Source: Paenibacillus sp. FSL R5-0912 (GTDB lineage Bacteria; Bacillota; Bacilli; Paenibacillales; Paenibacillaceae). From it: a stretch of 64,000 nt of DNA. Made by a program: the position numbers and the translations under genes. Below are positions 1 to 8,105 of the stretch, in pieces (position 1 is the stretch's first letter; every line of letters begins with the position of its first letter). The notes beneath the pieces are model-generated. The model did not search any database. It had not been told where the DNA came from and saw nothing but the letters and a program-made list of their open reading frames with translations. Where the stretch lies: positions 4,588,001 through 4,652,000 of the forward strand of contig NZ_CP009282.1 in assembly GCF_000758605.1 (NCBI RefSeq). The letters run 5' to 3'.

Positions 1-70
1 TTGTGTGAATCTTCTGTGTCTGCTAATTTGTTCTATGGATTTGATCAGTCTCCACTTCTCAGCACATAAC

Positions 71-110
71 AAAAAACGCCTCCCTAACGTAATATACGTT
101 AAAAAGACGC
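71..110 (-). terminator. Hairpin with T-tract just downstream of trmD
   Basis: Read on the minus strand, a 16-bp stem (with G-U pairs) encloses a 3-base loop at about 76-110 and is followed at once by TTTTTT. It lies about 34 bases past the trmD stop. In Bacillota rplS usually follows trmD, so this may be a terminator/attenuator ahead of rplS, or part of an L19 leader. No rplS start is visible before the window edge. Confidence 0.7.
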
Positions 111-143
111 TATCTATGACTCTTCTCCGGGCCCAAATTTCAT

Positions 144-935
144 TTATTTGTTATTCAGGCTTGCCTGCTCCTGCAGCCGCTTCAGTGTCAGCTTATCTTT
201 CGCAGAAAGCTCTGCTGTCTCCAGCAGATCCGGTCTGCGCTCAAGTGTGCGCTGCAGCGCCTGCTCGCGCCGCCATACCTCAATGTTGGCATGATGTCCG
301 CTCAGAAGCATATCAGGCACCTTCCAGCCGCGGAATTCCGCAGGACGGGTATAATGCGGATATTCCAGCAGCCCCGTGCTGAAGGAGTCCGTTACTGCAG
401 AGGTCTCGTTACCCAGTGCCCCCGGCTGCAGCCGCACTACCGAGTCAATGACGGTCAGGGCAGGCAATTCGCCGCCAGTCAGTACATAGTCGCCAATTGA
501 TAGCTCGTCCGTCACCAGATGCTCGCGGATCCGCTCATCGTAGCCTTCATAATGGCCGCAGATGAAGATCAGATGCTGCTCCTGCGCCAGCTCCTCGGCG
601 ATCTGCTGATTATACGTCTGGCCCTGCGGACACATGAGAATTATCCGGGGCTTCGCCGGCGGGTCTATAGCGGATTCAGCCGCACCTGCTTCAGCGCTGG
701 TCCAGGCCAGCACATGCTCTACCGCCGCAAAGATCGGGTCTGGCTTAAGCACCATCCCCCCGCCTCCGCCATACGGCGTATCATCTACGCTGTTATGCTT
801 GTTTCCTGAGAAATCACGGAAGTTCACGGCATTCAGCGATACGATGCCTTTGTCACGGGCTTTGCCGAGTATGCTTGTGCCGAATACACCTTCACACATC
901 TCCGGAAAGAGTGTCAGCACATCAATCCGGATCAT
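144..935 (-). CDS. trmD: tRNA (guanine-N1)-methyltransferase TrmD
   Basis: TrmD methylates N1 of G37 in tRNAs with a G at position 36, using S-adenosylmethionine, and so prevents +1 frameshifting. The 263 residues are the usual family length. The start MIRIDVLTLFPEM, the GHYEGYDERI stretch near residue 125 and the SIGDYVLTGGELPAL stretch of the trefoil-knot SAM site are typical SPOUT/TrmD signatures. The start codon lies inside the end of rimM (4-base overlap), implying translational coupling. It is the last gene of the ylxM-ffh-rpsP-khpA-rimM-trmD run and is followed by a hairpin with a T-tract. Confidence 0.97.
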   Translation of the reverse strand: MIRIDVLTLFPEMCEGVFGTSILGKARDKGIVSLNAVNFRDFSGNKHNSVDDTPYGGGGGMVLKPDPIFAAVEHVLAWTSAEAGAAESAIDPPAKPRIILMCPQGQTYNQQIAEELAQEQHLIFICGHYEGYDERIREHLVTDELSIGDYVLTGGELPALTVIDSVVRLQPGALGNETSAVTDSFSTGLLEYPHYTRPAEFRGWKVPDMLLSGHHANIEVWRREQALQRTLERRPDLLETAELSAKDKLTLKRLQEQASLNNK

Positions 936-1456
936 GGAAGCAGCCCTTCCATAATGTGCACCGTGATTTTTTTGGCCTCGATATCGACGTCAAGTACTAC
1001 ATCATTGATGACCGGAATCAGAATATCCTGGCCTTTGGCCGGCTTCACCACCCAGACGTCATTGGCACCCGGCTGCAGAATTTCCGTGATTGTACCCAGC
1101 GGCTGGCTGGCGTCTTCATCGGTGTACACTTCACAGCCAACGATTTGGTGGAAGTAATATTCATTCTCCGGCAGTTCCACCAGGTCATCGCTTGGCACTT
1201 TAAGCATACTGCCCTTATATTTCTCAACCTCATTAATATTGGTATAGCCCTTCAGCTTGGCTATATACATACCTTTGTGTTCTTTCGCGGATTCTACGGT
1301 CACCTCAAATCTCGGGCTTCCGTCCGCCGGAATCAGCAGCAGCTTTTTGCCGGGTGCAAAGCGCACTTCCGGGAAATCGGTATGCGACAGGATTTTGACC
1401 TCTCCGCGGATACCGTGGGTATTCACCAGTCTGCCTACTGTTAACTCTTCCGTCAT
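932..1456 (-). CDS. rimM: 16S rRNA processing / 30S maturation factor RimM
   Basis: RimM binds ribosomal protein S19 and helps mature the head of the 30S subunit. The 174 residues have the normal two-part plan: an N-terminal RimM barrel beginning TVGRLVNTHGIRGEVKI and a C-terminal PRC barrel with NDVWVVKP and ILIPVINDVV. The start has the ribosome binding site AAAGGAGAGG just ahead of ATG. It overlaps trmD by 4 bases. A hairpin followed by five T residues sits between khpA and this gene, so expression of rimM-trmD may be partly separated from the upstream genes. Confidence 0.96.
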   Translation of the reverse strand: MTEELTVGRLVNTHGIRGEVKILSHTDFPEVRFAPGKKLLLIPADGSPRFEVTVESAKEHKGMYIAKLKGYTNINEVEKYKGSMLKVPSDDLVELPENEYYFHQIVGCEVYTDEDASQPLGTITEILQPGANDVWVVKPAKGQDILIPVINDVVLDVDIEAKKITVHIMEGLLP

Positions 1457-1502
1457 GTGATCCTCTCCTTTGACAAAGTTTCGAACTTTATATATTTCAA
1501 CA

Positions 1503-1535
1503 AAAAGGAGCCGGGATATACTATCCCTAGCCCCT
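1503..1535 (-). terminator. Intra-operon hairpin + T-tract between khpA and rimM
   Basis: On the minus strand a GC-rich stem of about 13 bp with one bulged A and a 3-base loop is followed by TTTTT. It lies 15 bases beyond the khpA stop and about 47 bases before the rimM start. It fits a partial terminator or attenuator, or a processing stem. Confidence 0.6.
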
Positions 1536-1549
1536 CATTGTACGCACAC

Positions 1550-1780
1550 TTAAGATAAAATATCTACGGTAACGCGTTTATCGCTCTTGACTGCTGCAGA
1601 TGTAACTACGGTACGAAGCGCTTTGGCGATCCGCCCCTGCTTGCCGATGACCTTACCGACATCATCAGGATGTACGGAGAGCTCATAGACAATCAGGTGA
1701 TCCTTCTCCACGGTCCGTACGGTCACATCCTCTGGATGATCCACTAAAGCCTTAGCAATAACACCAACTAATTCTTCCAT
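1550..1780 (-). CDS. khpA: KH-domain RNA-binding protein KhpA (YlqC)
   Basis: Small single-KH RNA-binding protein that in other Bacillota pairs with KhpB (Jag) and affects cell elongation and RNA metabolism. The 76 residues are close to the full family length. The GxxG loop is seen as IGKQGR near residue 47, flanked by DDVGKV and AKALRTVV. I chose the ATG giving MEELVGVI because GAGG lies 7 bases ahead of it; an upstream in-frame start would add only five residues (MRGSS) and lacks a good site. It sits 22 bases after rpsP in the same operon. Confidence 0.94.
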   Translation of the reverse strand: MEELVGVIAKALVDHPEDVTVRTVEKDHLIVYELSVHPDDVGKVIGKQGRIAKALRTVVTSAAVKSDKRVTVDILS

Positions 1781-1802
1781 AGAGGACCCTCGCAATCAGT
1801 CA

Positions 1803-2075
1803 TTATTTCTGTTGCTTCAGCTCATGGAACTTCTTCATCACGCCAGCCTTGGAAAGCAGGTTGCGGACGGTATCAGATGCTTGTGCACCTGTTTGAAGCC
1901 ATTTAAGAGCTTTTTCCTCATCAATCTTAACGATTGCCGGTACTTCAATCGGATTATAATAACCGATTTCCTCGATAAAACGACCGTCACGAGGGGACCG
2001 GGAATCGGAAACCACTACACGGTAGAAAGGCGCTTTATGTGCTCCCATTCTTTTCAAACGAATACGTACTGCCAC
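1803..2075 (-). CDS. rpsP: 30S ribosomal protein S16
   Basis: Ribosomal protein S16, a primary 30S assembly protein. The 90-residue product starts AVRIRLKRMGAHKAPFYRVV and carries the family's SRSPRDGRFIEEIGYYNP block. The start is GTG, chosen because AAGGAGGTG lies just upstream at the right spacing; the longer open frame (134 codons) has no S16 similarity in its extra part and runs through the repeat region. A gap of nearly 390 bases with repeats separates it from ffh, so it may have its own promoter as well as read-through. Confidence 0.97.
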   Translation of the reverse strand: MAVRIRLKRMGAHKAPFYRVVVSDSRSPRDGRFIEEIGYYNPIEVPAIVKIDEEKALKWLQTGAQASDTVRNLLSKAGVMKKFHELKQQK

Positions 2076-2102
2076 GAAATTCACCTCCTTATAAGAATAT
2101 CG

Positions 2103-2200
2103 GAAATTTGGAAACGGTTTGGGAAACCCTTTTCGATCCCTCCCAAACCCTCCCTTCCAAGGGAGGGCCCCAAGGGCTCTGCCCTCTGGACACCCGGCTA
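2103..2200. repeat. GC-rich palindromic intergenic repeat
   Basis: Within the ffh-rpsP gap there is a perfect inverted repeat CCCTCCCTTCCAAGGGAGGG at 2148-2167, followed by a second short dyad (CCAAGGGC/GCCCTCTGG) near 2170-2190. This block resembles interspersed elements I recall from Paenibacillus genomes; that recollection needs a genome search. It carries no convincing gene. Confidence 0.55.
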
Positions 2201-2318
2201 AGTGCAACTAGCGTAGGCGTTCAGACTGGCGGGACCTTGAGATGTTGGAGCAGGAACGCTTTTCTTCCCTGCGGGATACGCTTGACTGCGGCGTTACCTT
2301 GATACAGGGTAAAGATTT

Positions 2319-2446
2319 TAAGATCAAGAGATTAAGATCAAGAGATTAAGATCAAAACCCTTACGATCATCTGATATTGTACTATGTCTGATCTATAAAG
2401 AACAAAACCCTTGCGATCATCTGATGTTGCACTATATCTGATCTAT
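2319..2446. repeat. Short tandem repeat plus 44-bp direct repeat pair
   Basis: A 14-base unit (TAAGATCAAGAGAT) is repeated from 2319 to 2346 with a third partial copy. Right after it come two copies of a 44-base sequence at 2353-2396 and 2403-2446, exactly 50 bases apart and differing at four positions. Each copy contains CGATCATCTGAT. The array lies directly downstream of ffh. No coding function is apparent. Confidence 0.85.
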
Positions 2447-2463
2447 GGTAAACCTTATTAAGA

Positions 2464-3852
2464 TTAACGGAAAGGGAACTTCATACCGCCCTTGCCGCCA
2501 AGGCCTTTAAGCTGCTTCATAGCGTTCTTCTTGCCGCCCTTGCCTCCGCCGCCCATCATGCCGGAGAACTGCTTCATCATCTTGCGCATTTCATCGAACT
2601 GCTTGATGAGCCGGTTAACCTCGGCGACGTTGGTACCGCTGCCGGCAGCGATACGCTTGCGGCGGTTATGGTTGATGATCTCAGGCTGGGCCTTCTCGGC
2701 CTTGGTCATGGAATGAACAATGGCTTCGACGCGTCCCATCTGCTTATCGTCAACCTTCAGATCCTTCATGCCCTTGGCTTTGTTCATGCCAGGCAGCATA
2801 TCAAGAATCTGGTCGATCGGACCAAGCTTCTTGACCTGATCCATCTGCTCCAGGAAATCATCGAACGTAAATTCCGCATTACGCATCTTACGTTCCATTT
2901 CCTTCGCTTTCTCGGTGTCGATATTGGCCTGAGCCTTCTCGATCAGCGACAGCATGTCGCCCATGCCGAGGATCCGTGATGCCATACGTTCCGGATGGAA
3001 CGGCTCCAGTGCATCGATCTTCTCGCCAAGAGCGGCGAATTTGATCGGGCAGCCGGTTACGGCCTTGACGGACAACGCAGCACCACCACGGGTGTCACCA
3101 TCAAGCTTCGTCAGCACTACGCCGGTAAGCTCCAGCTGTTTGTTGAAGCTGTCAGCCACATTCACGGCATCCTGACCGGTCATGGCATCGACTACAAGCA
3201 GCACTTCGTCAGGAGTTACGACGTTATGTATCTGCTTCAGCTCTTCCATCAGCTCTTCATCAATATGCAGGCGGCCTGCAGTATCGATAATGACATAATC
3301 AAGGTTGTTGTCCTTCGCATGCTGAACACCTTGTCTGGCAATTTCCACCGGACTTGTCTGATCACCCAGCGAGAAGACCGGAACCTTGATTTGCTCTCCC
3401 AGCACCTGCAGCTGCTTGATCGCCGCAGGACGGTAGATGTCAGCCGCTACGAGCAGCGGGCGGTGATTGCCCTTCTGCAGCAGCTTCGCCAGCTTGCCCG
3501 AAGTGGTTGTCTTACCCGCACCTTGCAGACCTGTCATCATAATGACGGTCGGCGGCTTGTTCGACTTCGCCAGCTTCGCCTGGCTTCCGCCCATCAGCTC
3601 AGTCAGTTCCTTATTAACGATGTCGATAATGACCATGCCTGGCGTGAAGCTGTCCATCACTTCCTTGCCGACGGACTTCTCTTTCACCTTGGACACGAAG
3701 TCCTTGACGACTTTGAAGTTAACATCGGCTTCCAGAAGGGCCAGCCGCACTTCGCGCATGGCTTCGTTAACGTCTTCTTCGGACACTTTCCCTTTGCCGC
3801 GCAGTTTGCTGAACACATTCTGCAATCTTCCGGTTAAACCTTCAAATGCCAT
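2464..3852 (-). CDS. ffh: Signal recognition particle protein Ffh (SRP54)
   Basis: Ffh is the GTPase of the signal recognition particle: it binds 4.5S/6S RNA and signal peptides and hands ribosomes to FtsY at the membrane. The 462 residues match the family. Seen are an N domain, the G domain with GLQGAGKTT near residue 108, DTAGR near 190 and TKLDGDTRGGAALS near 247, and a C-terminal methionine-rich M domain with RIAAGSGT and the GMMGGGGKGGKK tail. It follows ylxM by 21 bases, the conserved order in Bacillota. The ftsY gene is not adjacent to ylxM here. Confidence 0.98.
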   Translation of the reverse strand: MAFEGLTGRLQNVFSKLRGKGKVSEEDVNEAMREVRLALLEADVNFKVVKDFVSKVKEKSVGKEVMDSFTPGMVIIDIVNKELTELMGGSQAKLAKSNKPPTVIMMTGLQGAGKTTTSGKLAKLLQKGNHRPLLVAADIYRPAAIKQLQVLGEQIKVPVFSLGDQTSPVEIARQGVQHAKDNNLDYVIIDTAGRLHIDEELMEELKQIHNVVTPDEVLLVVDAMTGQDAVNVADSFNKQLELTGVVLTKLDGDTRGGAALSVKAVTGCPIKFAALGEKIDALEPFHPERMASRILGMGDMLSLIEKAQANIDTEKAKEMERKMRNAEFTFDDFLEQMDQVKKLGPIDQILDMLPGMNKAKGMKDLKVDDKQMGRVEAIVHSMTKAEKAQPEIINHNRRKRIAAGSGTNVAEVNRLIKQFDEMRKMMKQFSGMMGGGGKGGKKNAMKQLKGLGGKGGMKFPFR

Positions 3853-3873
3853 ATGCGGCTTGCTCCCTTCATG

Positions 3874-4230
3874 CTACTCTAACCTCTGCAAACGATCCAC
3901 GATGTCCGTGAACCGCAGTTTATATTGCTCAGGCAGCATCCCATTGTCCGGCAGTCTGCGCAGTTCTTCTAAATATCTGTTGCGGTCTTCATGTTTGGAC
4001 AGCAGTCCAAGCTTCTCTTCGTAATTCTCAAGAACTTGCTCTGCCCGCTTAATATGCTCATACACAGCTTGACGGCTGATTTCAAATTCCGCTGCGATCT
4101 CTCCCAGGGAGAAATCATCGTGGAAATAATATTTGAGAAACGTTTGCTGCTTGTCAGTAAGCAGCCGTTCGTAGAAAGCAAATAACAGGTTGATCCGGTT
4201 GGTTTTCTCGAGCCTATTCTCCTGACTCAT
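3874..4230 (-). CDS. ylxM: YlxM/p13-like SRP-associated DNA-binding protein
   Basis: UPF0122 family protein; in other Gram-positives YlxM associates with the signal recognition particle. The 118-residue protein has a sigma-70 region 4-like helix-turn-helix around residues 20-75 (FLKYYFHDDFSLGEIAAEF, ISRQAVYEHIKRAEQVL). I chose the ATG giving MSQENRLEK because GGGAG lies 8 bases upstream; a start seven codons earlier is also open. It is the first gene of the ffh operon, preceded by a strong promoter at 4285-4313. Confidence 0.93.
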   Translation of the reverse strand: MSQENRLEKTNRINLLFAFYERLLTDKQQTFLKYYFHDDFSLGEIAAEFEISRQAVYEHIKRAEQVLENYEEKLGLLSKHEDRNRYLEELRRLPDNGMLPEQYKLRFTDIVDRLQRLE

Positions 4231-4284
4231 TAAGGGCACTCCCTTCGTCAAGGAAAAACACTTTACAGCTTCACAACGTCCCTT

Positions 4285-4313
4285 ATGATACCGAAAACAA
4301 AGAAAGATGTCAA
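4285..4313 (-). promoter_or_regulatory. Sigma-A promoter of ylxM-ffh operon
   Basis: On the minus strand TTGACA, a 17-base spacer and TATCAT lie about 55 bases ahead of the ylxM start. The -35 box falls inside the right arm of the hairpin at 4304-4333. Confidence 0.8.
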
Positions 4314-4333
4314 GCCTTTTTGCTTGTCATCTT
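4304..4333 (-). terminator. Hairpin ending trhA, overlapping the ylxM -35 box
   Basis: A 12-base inverted repeat with one mismatch (AAGATGaCAAGC and its complement around a 6-base loop) is followed on the minus strand by TTTCTTTGTTTT. It lies about 45 bases past the trhA stop. It could act in both directions, but nothing converges from the plus strand. Confidence 0.6.
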
Positions 4334-4378
4334 TTTCTTTGCCCGAAACCGGCATTTCGGAGGTAAATTCCGGCCTGC

Positions 4379-5026
4379 TTAGTGAATCGGCAGGATGTAT
4401 ATGAATACAACGAAGAAGTGAAGAATCGTCCCTGCAAGCACGAACAAATGCCAGATGGCATGATGGTACGGGAAGCCGCGCCACACATAAAAAACTGTGC
4501 CAAGCGTATACAGCAGACCGCCTACCATCAACAGAGTCATGCCGCCGCTGGCTACAACCTCAGACAGAGGGCTCCAGGCGATCACGATCATCCAGCCCAT
4601 GGCGATGTAGAATATGGTCGACATGAACAGGAATTTTTTGACGAAAAACGCTTTGAAAAAGACGCCGAATACCGCTACTCCCCAGGCGATTCCGAATAAA
4701 GTCCAGCCCAGCGGCCCCCGGATCGCCACCAGCATAAAGGGTGTATACGTTCCGGCGATAAACAAATAAATCGAGGAGTGGTCGAGGAATTCAAAGAAGT
4801 CCTTCGCCTTGCCGTCCCTGAGACTATGCACCATTGTTGAATTAAAATACAGCAGCAGCATAGTTACCCCATATATGGAGAAACTGACAACATGCCAGGC
4901 CGTACCATTCTGGACAGCATATACGACCAGCAGAACCAGCGCAGCAATACTTAATACTGCACCAATCCCGTGTGTAATCGCGTTCGCAACCTCTTCCTTG
5001 CGGCTGTAAGTGTGAGTATTAGCCAT
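4379..5026 (-). CDS. trhA: TrhA/hemolysin III family membrane protein
   Basis: Seven-helix integral membrane protein of the hemolysin III/PAQR superfamily (YqfA, YplQ type). Work in bacteria links the family to membrane fluidity rather than true haemolysis. The 215 residues show the expected metal-site residues: NAITHGIGA near the N-terminus, STMVHSLRDG near residue 65 and the late HHAIWHLFVLAGTILHFF stretch with its histidines, plus DHSSIYLFIAGTYTPF. Seven hydrophobic segments are readable. The start has GAAGGA 8 bases upstream. A TATAAT lies at 5059-5064 but its -35 is weak. Confidence 0.93.
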   Translation of the reverse strand: MANTHTYSRKEEVANAITHGIGAVLSIAALVLLVVYAVQNGTAWHVVSFSIYGVTMLLLYFNSTMVHSLRDGKAKDFFEFLDHSSIYLFIAGTYTPFMLVAIRGPLGWTLFGIAWGVAVFGVFFKAFFVKKFLFMSTIFYIAMGWMIVIAWSPLSEVVASGGMTLLMVGGLLYTLGTVFYVWRGFPYHHAIWHLFVLAGTILHFFVVFIYILPIH

Positions 5027-5119
5027 CCCACTATTCCTTCCATTTGCGGTTTCCTTCTATTATAGCTCTTTCCCTGAGGTCCTTCCAGCTTACGGCAGCC
5101 GCAAGGAATACTTATCCGT

Positions 5120-6637
5120 TTACAGCTTGTACAGGTCAGTGTACTTTGCTTCCAGATAATCCGCCAGATAATCCGGATTCAGCGGCTCCCCTGTTACCTG
5201 CTCGATAATCTGCGAGGGTGTCAGGCTCTGACCGTAGCGGTAGATTTTGTCGGTGAGCCATTCTTTAATCGGCAGCAGGTTTCCGGCAGCAATCAGCTCC
5301 TCGAACTCCGGAAGCTCCTTGCGCAGCGTATTTAGCATTTGGGCTGCGTACATGTTGCCCAGTGAATAAGAAGCGAAATATCCGAAGTCTCCTCCCGACC
5401 AGTGAACATCCTGCAGCACGCCAAGCGCATCCGTAGGAGGGGTTATGCCGAGATATTCCTGATACTTCGCGTTCCAGGTCTTCGGCAGATCCTTCACTTC
5501 AAGCCCTTCATTGAAAATAAGCTTCTCGATTTCGTAGCGAACAATAATATGCAGGTTGTATGTCAGCTCATCGGCTTCGATGCGTATGAAGGAATTGCCA
5601 ACACTATTGATGGCGCGGTAGAAATCCTCCATCTCCACATTGGCAAGCTGTTCCGGGAAATGCTGCTGCAAATCACCGTAGTAACGCTGCCAGAAGGCCC
5701 GGCTGCGGCCGATCATATTCTCCCATAGTCTGGACTGGGACTCGTGAATCCCCATGGATGCGCCTTGAGCCAGCGGTGTACCCATAATCTCTTGACCGAA
5801 ATTCTGCTCGTACAGGGCATGTCCGCCTTCATGCAATGAGCTGAAGATCGAACTGGTCACATTATCCAGCAGATAATTTGTTGTGATGCGCACATCGCCG
5901 GGATTCAGGCCCGTAGCGAACGGATGCACACTTTCATCCAGACGTCCTGCCTCAAAGTCGTAGCCCATCTGCTCAAGCAGGAAGAGGCCGAACTTCTCCT
6001 GCTGCTCTTTGGGGAAAATCTGACTAAGGAATTCCGTATCCGGCTTGTTCGGCGACGCACTGATCGCTTCGGCAAGAGGAACAAGACGGCTGCGCAGACG
6101 GCTGAAGATGTCGTCCACTTTGGCCACCGTCAGATCCGGTTCATACATATCCAGCAGCGTATCATAACGTGAGCCTTCTACTCCCCAATAATCGATGAAC
6201 TCCTGTTTGAACTCAACAATCTTGGTCAGGTAAGGCTCGAAGGAGGCAAAATCATTGTTATCCTTGGCTTCTTCCCAGATGGTCTGGGCATGGGCGGTCA
6301 GGACAGAGTACTCCTCGAATTTTTTGGAAGGAATGCTCTTACTGCGGCTGTACTCCTTGCGGGTATCCTTCACGATCTTGTTCTCATTATCGCTTAACTG
6401 GCTCATCACTTCCGGACGGCTGAAGAATTCGGTAAAAGCACCGATCTCCTCCGATACCTGCAGTTTGAACGCTTCTGCACTCAGCATGCCAAGCGTGGCT
6501 GATCGCATCTCCACACCTTTACGCGGCGCACCTGTACGCAAATCCCAGCCCAGGAGCCCAATAGCTTCATAATAACCTCTGATTTTGGATAATAGCTCTT
6601 TAAATTTATCCCACTCTTCTTTGACCAATTGTTCCAT
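5120..6637 (-). CDS. M32 family metallocarboxypeptidase
   Basis: Zinc carboxypeptidase of family M32 (thermostable carboxypeptidase 1 / YpwA type), a cytosolic enzyme that removes C-terminal residues from peptides. The 505 residues are full length. The zinc motif HEGGH lies near residue 268, and the M32-specific HESQSRLWEN follows about 30 residues later. Further typical pieces are GVLQDVHWSGGDFGYFASYSLGN (first 20 of it enough to place the family) and an N-terminal helical lid. The start has a modest GGCAGG site. It is a single-gene unit with no partner nearby. Confidence 0.95.
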   Translation of the reverse strand: MEQLVKEEWDKFKELLSKIRGYYEAIGLLGWDLRTGAPRKGVEMRSATLGMLSAEAFKLQVSEEIGAFTEFFSRPEVMSQLSDNENKIVKDTRKEYSRSKSIPSKKFEEYSVLTAHAQTIWEEAKDNNDFASFEPYLTKIVEFKQEFIDYWGVEGSRYDTLLDMYEPDLTVAKVDDIFSRLRSRLVPLAEAISASPNKPDTEFLSQIFPKEQQEKFGLFLLEQMGYDFEAGRLDESVHPFATGLNPGDVRITTNYLLDNVTSSIFSSLHEGGHALYEQNFGQEIMGTPLAQGASMGIHESQSRLWENMIGRSRAFWQRYYGDLQQHFPEQLANVEMEDFYRAINSVGNSFIRIEADELTYNLHIIVRYEIEKLIFNEGLEVKDLPKTWNAKYQEYLGITPPTDALGVLQDVHWSGGDFGYFASYSLGNMYAAQMLNTLRKELPEFEELIAAGNLLPIKEWLTDKIYRYGQSLTPSQIIEQVTGEPLNPDYLADYLEAKYTDLYKL

Positions 6638-6676
6638 TGGTTGAGCACCTGCCCTTGTCTAATTTATCCACTCCTC

Positions 6677-6705
6677 TTGATGATACTTTTATTAATGGCT
6701 ATAAT
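6677..6705 (+). promoter_or_regulatory. Sigma-A promoter ahead of the carbonic anhydrase gene
   Basis: TTGATG, a 17-base spacer and a perfect TATAAT on the plus strand. The predicted leader is about 200 bases long, with no gene in it. Confidence 0.6.
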
Positions 6706-6913
6706 CAAATTCAGAATAGACATCTTCAATTTGAAATACTTATATTCTAATGAATACAGTGAACCCGGGGAATTCTGATTACTGACTTTAAGTTCGCGGC
6801 AAGAAGATGTAGAATGAATAACAACTTATTGCGTAAGCTTCCCAAGTGGGAGCTGTACGAGGGGATTTCAGAAGAAGTCTATTATCATTTAACTTTGAGG
6901 AGGCAGCACGCTC

Positions 6914-7492
6914 ATGAGTCAGGTCACAGAAATTATGAAATTTAACAAGCATTTTGTTGAGGAAAAAGAATACGAAGCCTATCTGACCAGCCGCTTTCCG
7001 GATAAAAAAATGCTGATCATCACCTGCATGGATACCCGGTTAGTTGAGCTTCTGCCCAAAGCGATGAATTTCAAGAACGGCGATGTCAAAATCATCAAAA
7101 ATGCCGGAGCCGTCATCTCCCAGCCGTTCGGAAGCGTAATGCGCAGCGTAATGGTTGCGCTGTATGAGCTGGATGCGGATGAAGTTATCGTCGTCGGGCA
7201 TTATGAATGCGGCATGGCCTCCCTGAATGCGGACCGGATGATCAATTCTATTAAGGAACGCGGTGTTTCGGAGCAGGTGCTCGACACTTTGGAGAATTCG
7301 GGAATTAAGCTGACCAAATGGCTGCGCGGGTTTGACAATGTGGAGGAAGGGGTAATTCAGACTGTGGAGCTGATCAAGCGCCATCCCTTACTCCCCCCAA
7401 ACGTACCTATTCACGGCATGATCATCGATCCGGCAACCGGAGCGCTTGAGCTTGTCTCGGATGGATACGCGGAGCATAAGGCAACTCTCTGA
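6914..7492 (+). CDS. Beta-class carbonic anhydrase
   Basis: Interconverts carbon dioxide and bicarbonate in the cytosol. The 192-residue protein belongs to the short Gram-positive beta-CA group (YtiB-like). The zinc ligands are visible: Cys in CMDTRL near residue 39 with the Asp-Arg dyad partner, and the His/Cys pair in GHYECGM near residue 96. The start has TTTGAGGAGG upstream. A strong terminator follows 10 bases after the stop, so the gene is monocistronic. Confidence 0.95.
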   Translation: MSQVTEIMKFNKHFVEEKEYEAYLTSRFPDKKMLIITCMDTRLVELLPKAMNFKNGDVKIIKNAGAVISQPFGSVMRSVMVALYELDADEVIVVGHYECGMASLNADRMINSIKERGVSEQVLDTLENSGIKLTKWLRGFDNVEEGVIQTVELIKRHPLLPPNVPIHGMIIDPATGALELVSDGYAEHKATL

Positions 7493-7502
7493 AACTGCTG
7501 TT

Positions 7503-7534
7503 TGCGTGGATCCTGGATCCACGCACTTTTTTTT
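7503..7534 (+). terminator. Rho-independent terminator of the carbonic anhydrase gene
   Basis: TGCGTGGATCC and GGATCCACGCA form an 11-bp perfect stem followed by eight T residues. Confidence 0.9.
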
Positions 7535-7670
7535 GGCCTGCTGGAGCCTTGAAGCCAGTTAACATTTCTATTTGTGATTATTAAAAATTGAAACCTCCTG
7601 AGGGTAACCTGCGTATTACCGGGCAGACACACAGAAACTAATGTGAACAAGATGGAGGTTCTCGTATTAA

Positions 7671-8105
7671 ATGAAATCAATGAAACGTGTAATGATGATC
7701 GTCATGGCTTTCACTCTATTCTTTGCCGTAACTGCTCCTGACTTTGCAGATGCCCGCCGTGGCGGTGGCTTCAAATCGGGAAGCCGGGGATTCACCACTA
7801 CCCCGAAGAAATCAACAACAAACAATGTGAAACAAAGTGATAGCACCAAAGGCACCACAGCCGGAAGCACAACGAAGGCAAACCGCGGATTCTTCAGCGG
7901 CGGCAGTCTGATGAAAGGCCTAATGATCGGCGGGATCGCAGGCTTCCTCTTCGGTGGAATGTTCTCCGGCATGGGCGCTTTCGGCAATATCATCGGCCTC
8001 TTCATTAACATGCTGGCCATTTATCTTGTCGTTATGATGATCATGTCCTTCTTCCGGCGCAGACAGGAACGGCGCAGAATGCAGGAAAGAGACGGGCGTT
8101 ACTAA
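7671..8105 (+). CDS. Exported Gly-rich membrane protein (Tim44-like N-terminal type)
   Basis: The 144-residue protein begins with a signal peptide or anchor (KRVMMIVMAFTLFFAVTAP, then DFADARRG), followed by a Gly/Ser/Thr/Lys-rich low-complexity stretch to about residue 75, a Gly-rich hydrophobic pair (LMKGLMIGGIAGFLFGGMFS and IIGLFINMLAIYLVVMMIM) and a basic tail (RRRQERRRMQE). This plan resembles bacterial proteins annotated Tim44-like that lack the C-terminal lipid-binding domain; I infer only a membrane protein. A GGAGG site precedes the ATG. Its stop overlaps the start of the DUF2653 gene (TAATG), so the two are coupled. Confidence 0.8.
   Translation: MKSMKRVMMIVMAFTLFFAVTAPDFADARRGGGFKSGSRGFTTTPKKSTTNNVKQSDSTKGTTAGSTTKANRGFFSGGSLMKGLMIGGIAGFLFGGMFSGMGAFGNIIGLFINMLAIYLVVMMIMSFFRRRQERRRMQERDGRY

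Noticed and set aside
2995..3837. 280-codon plus-strand frame opposite ffh
   Set aside because: It is the mirror of the well-supported ffh gene, lacks a ribosome binding site and has no protein-family features.
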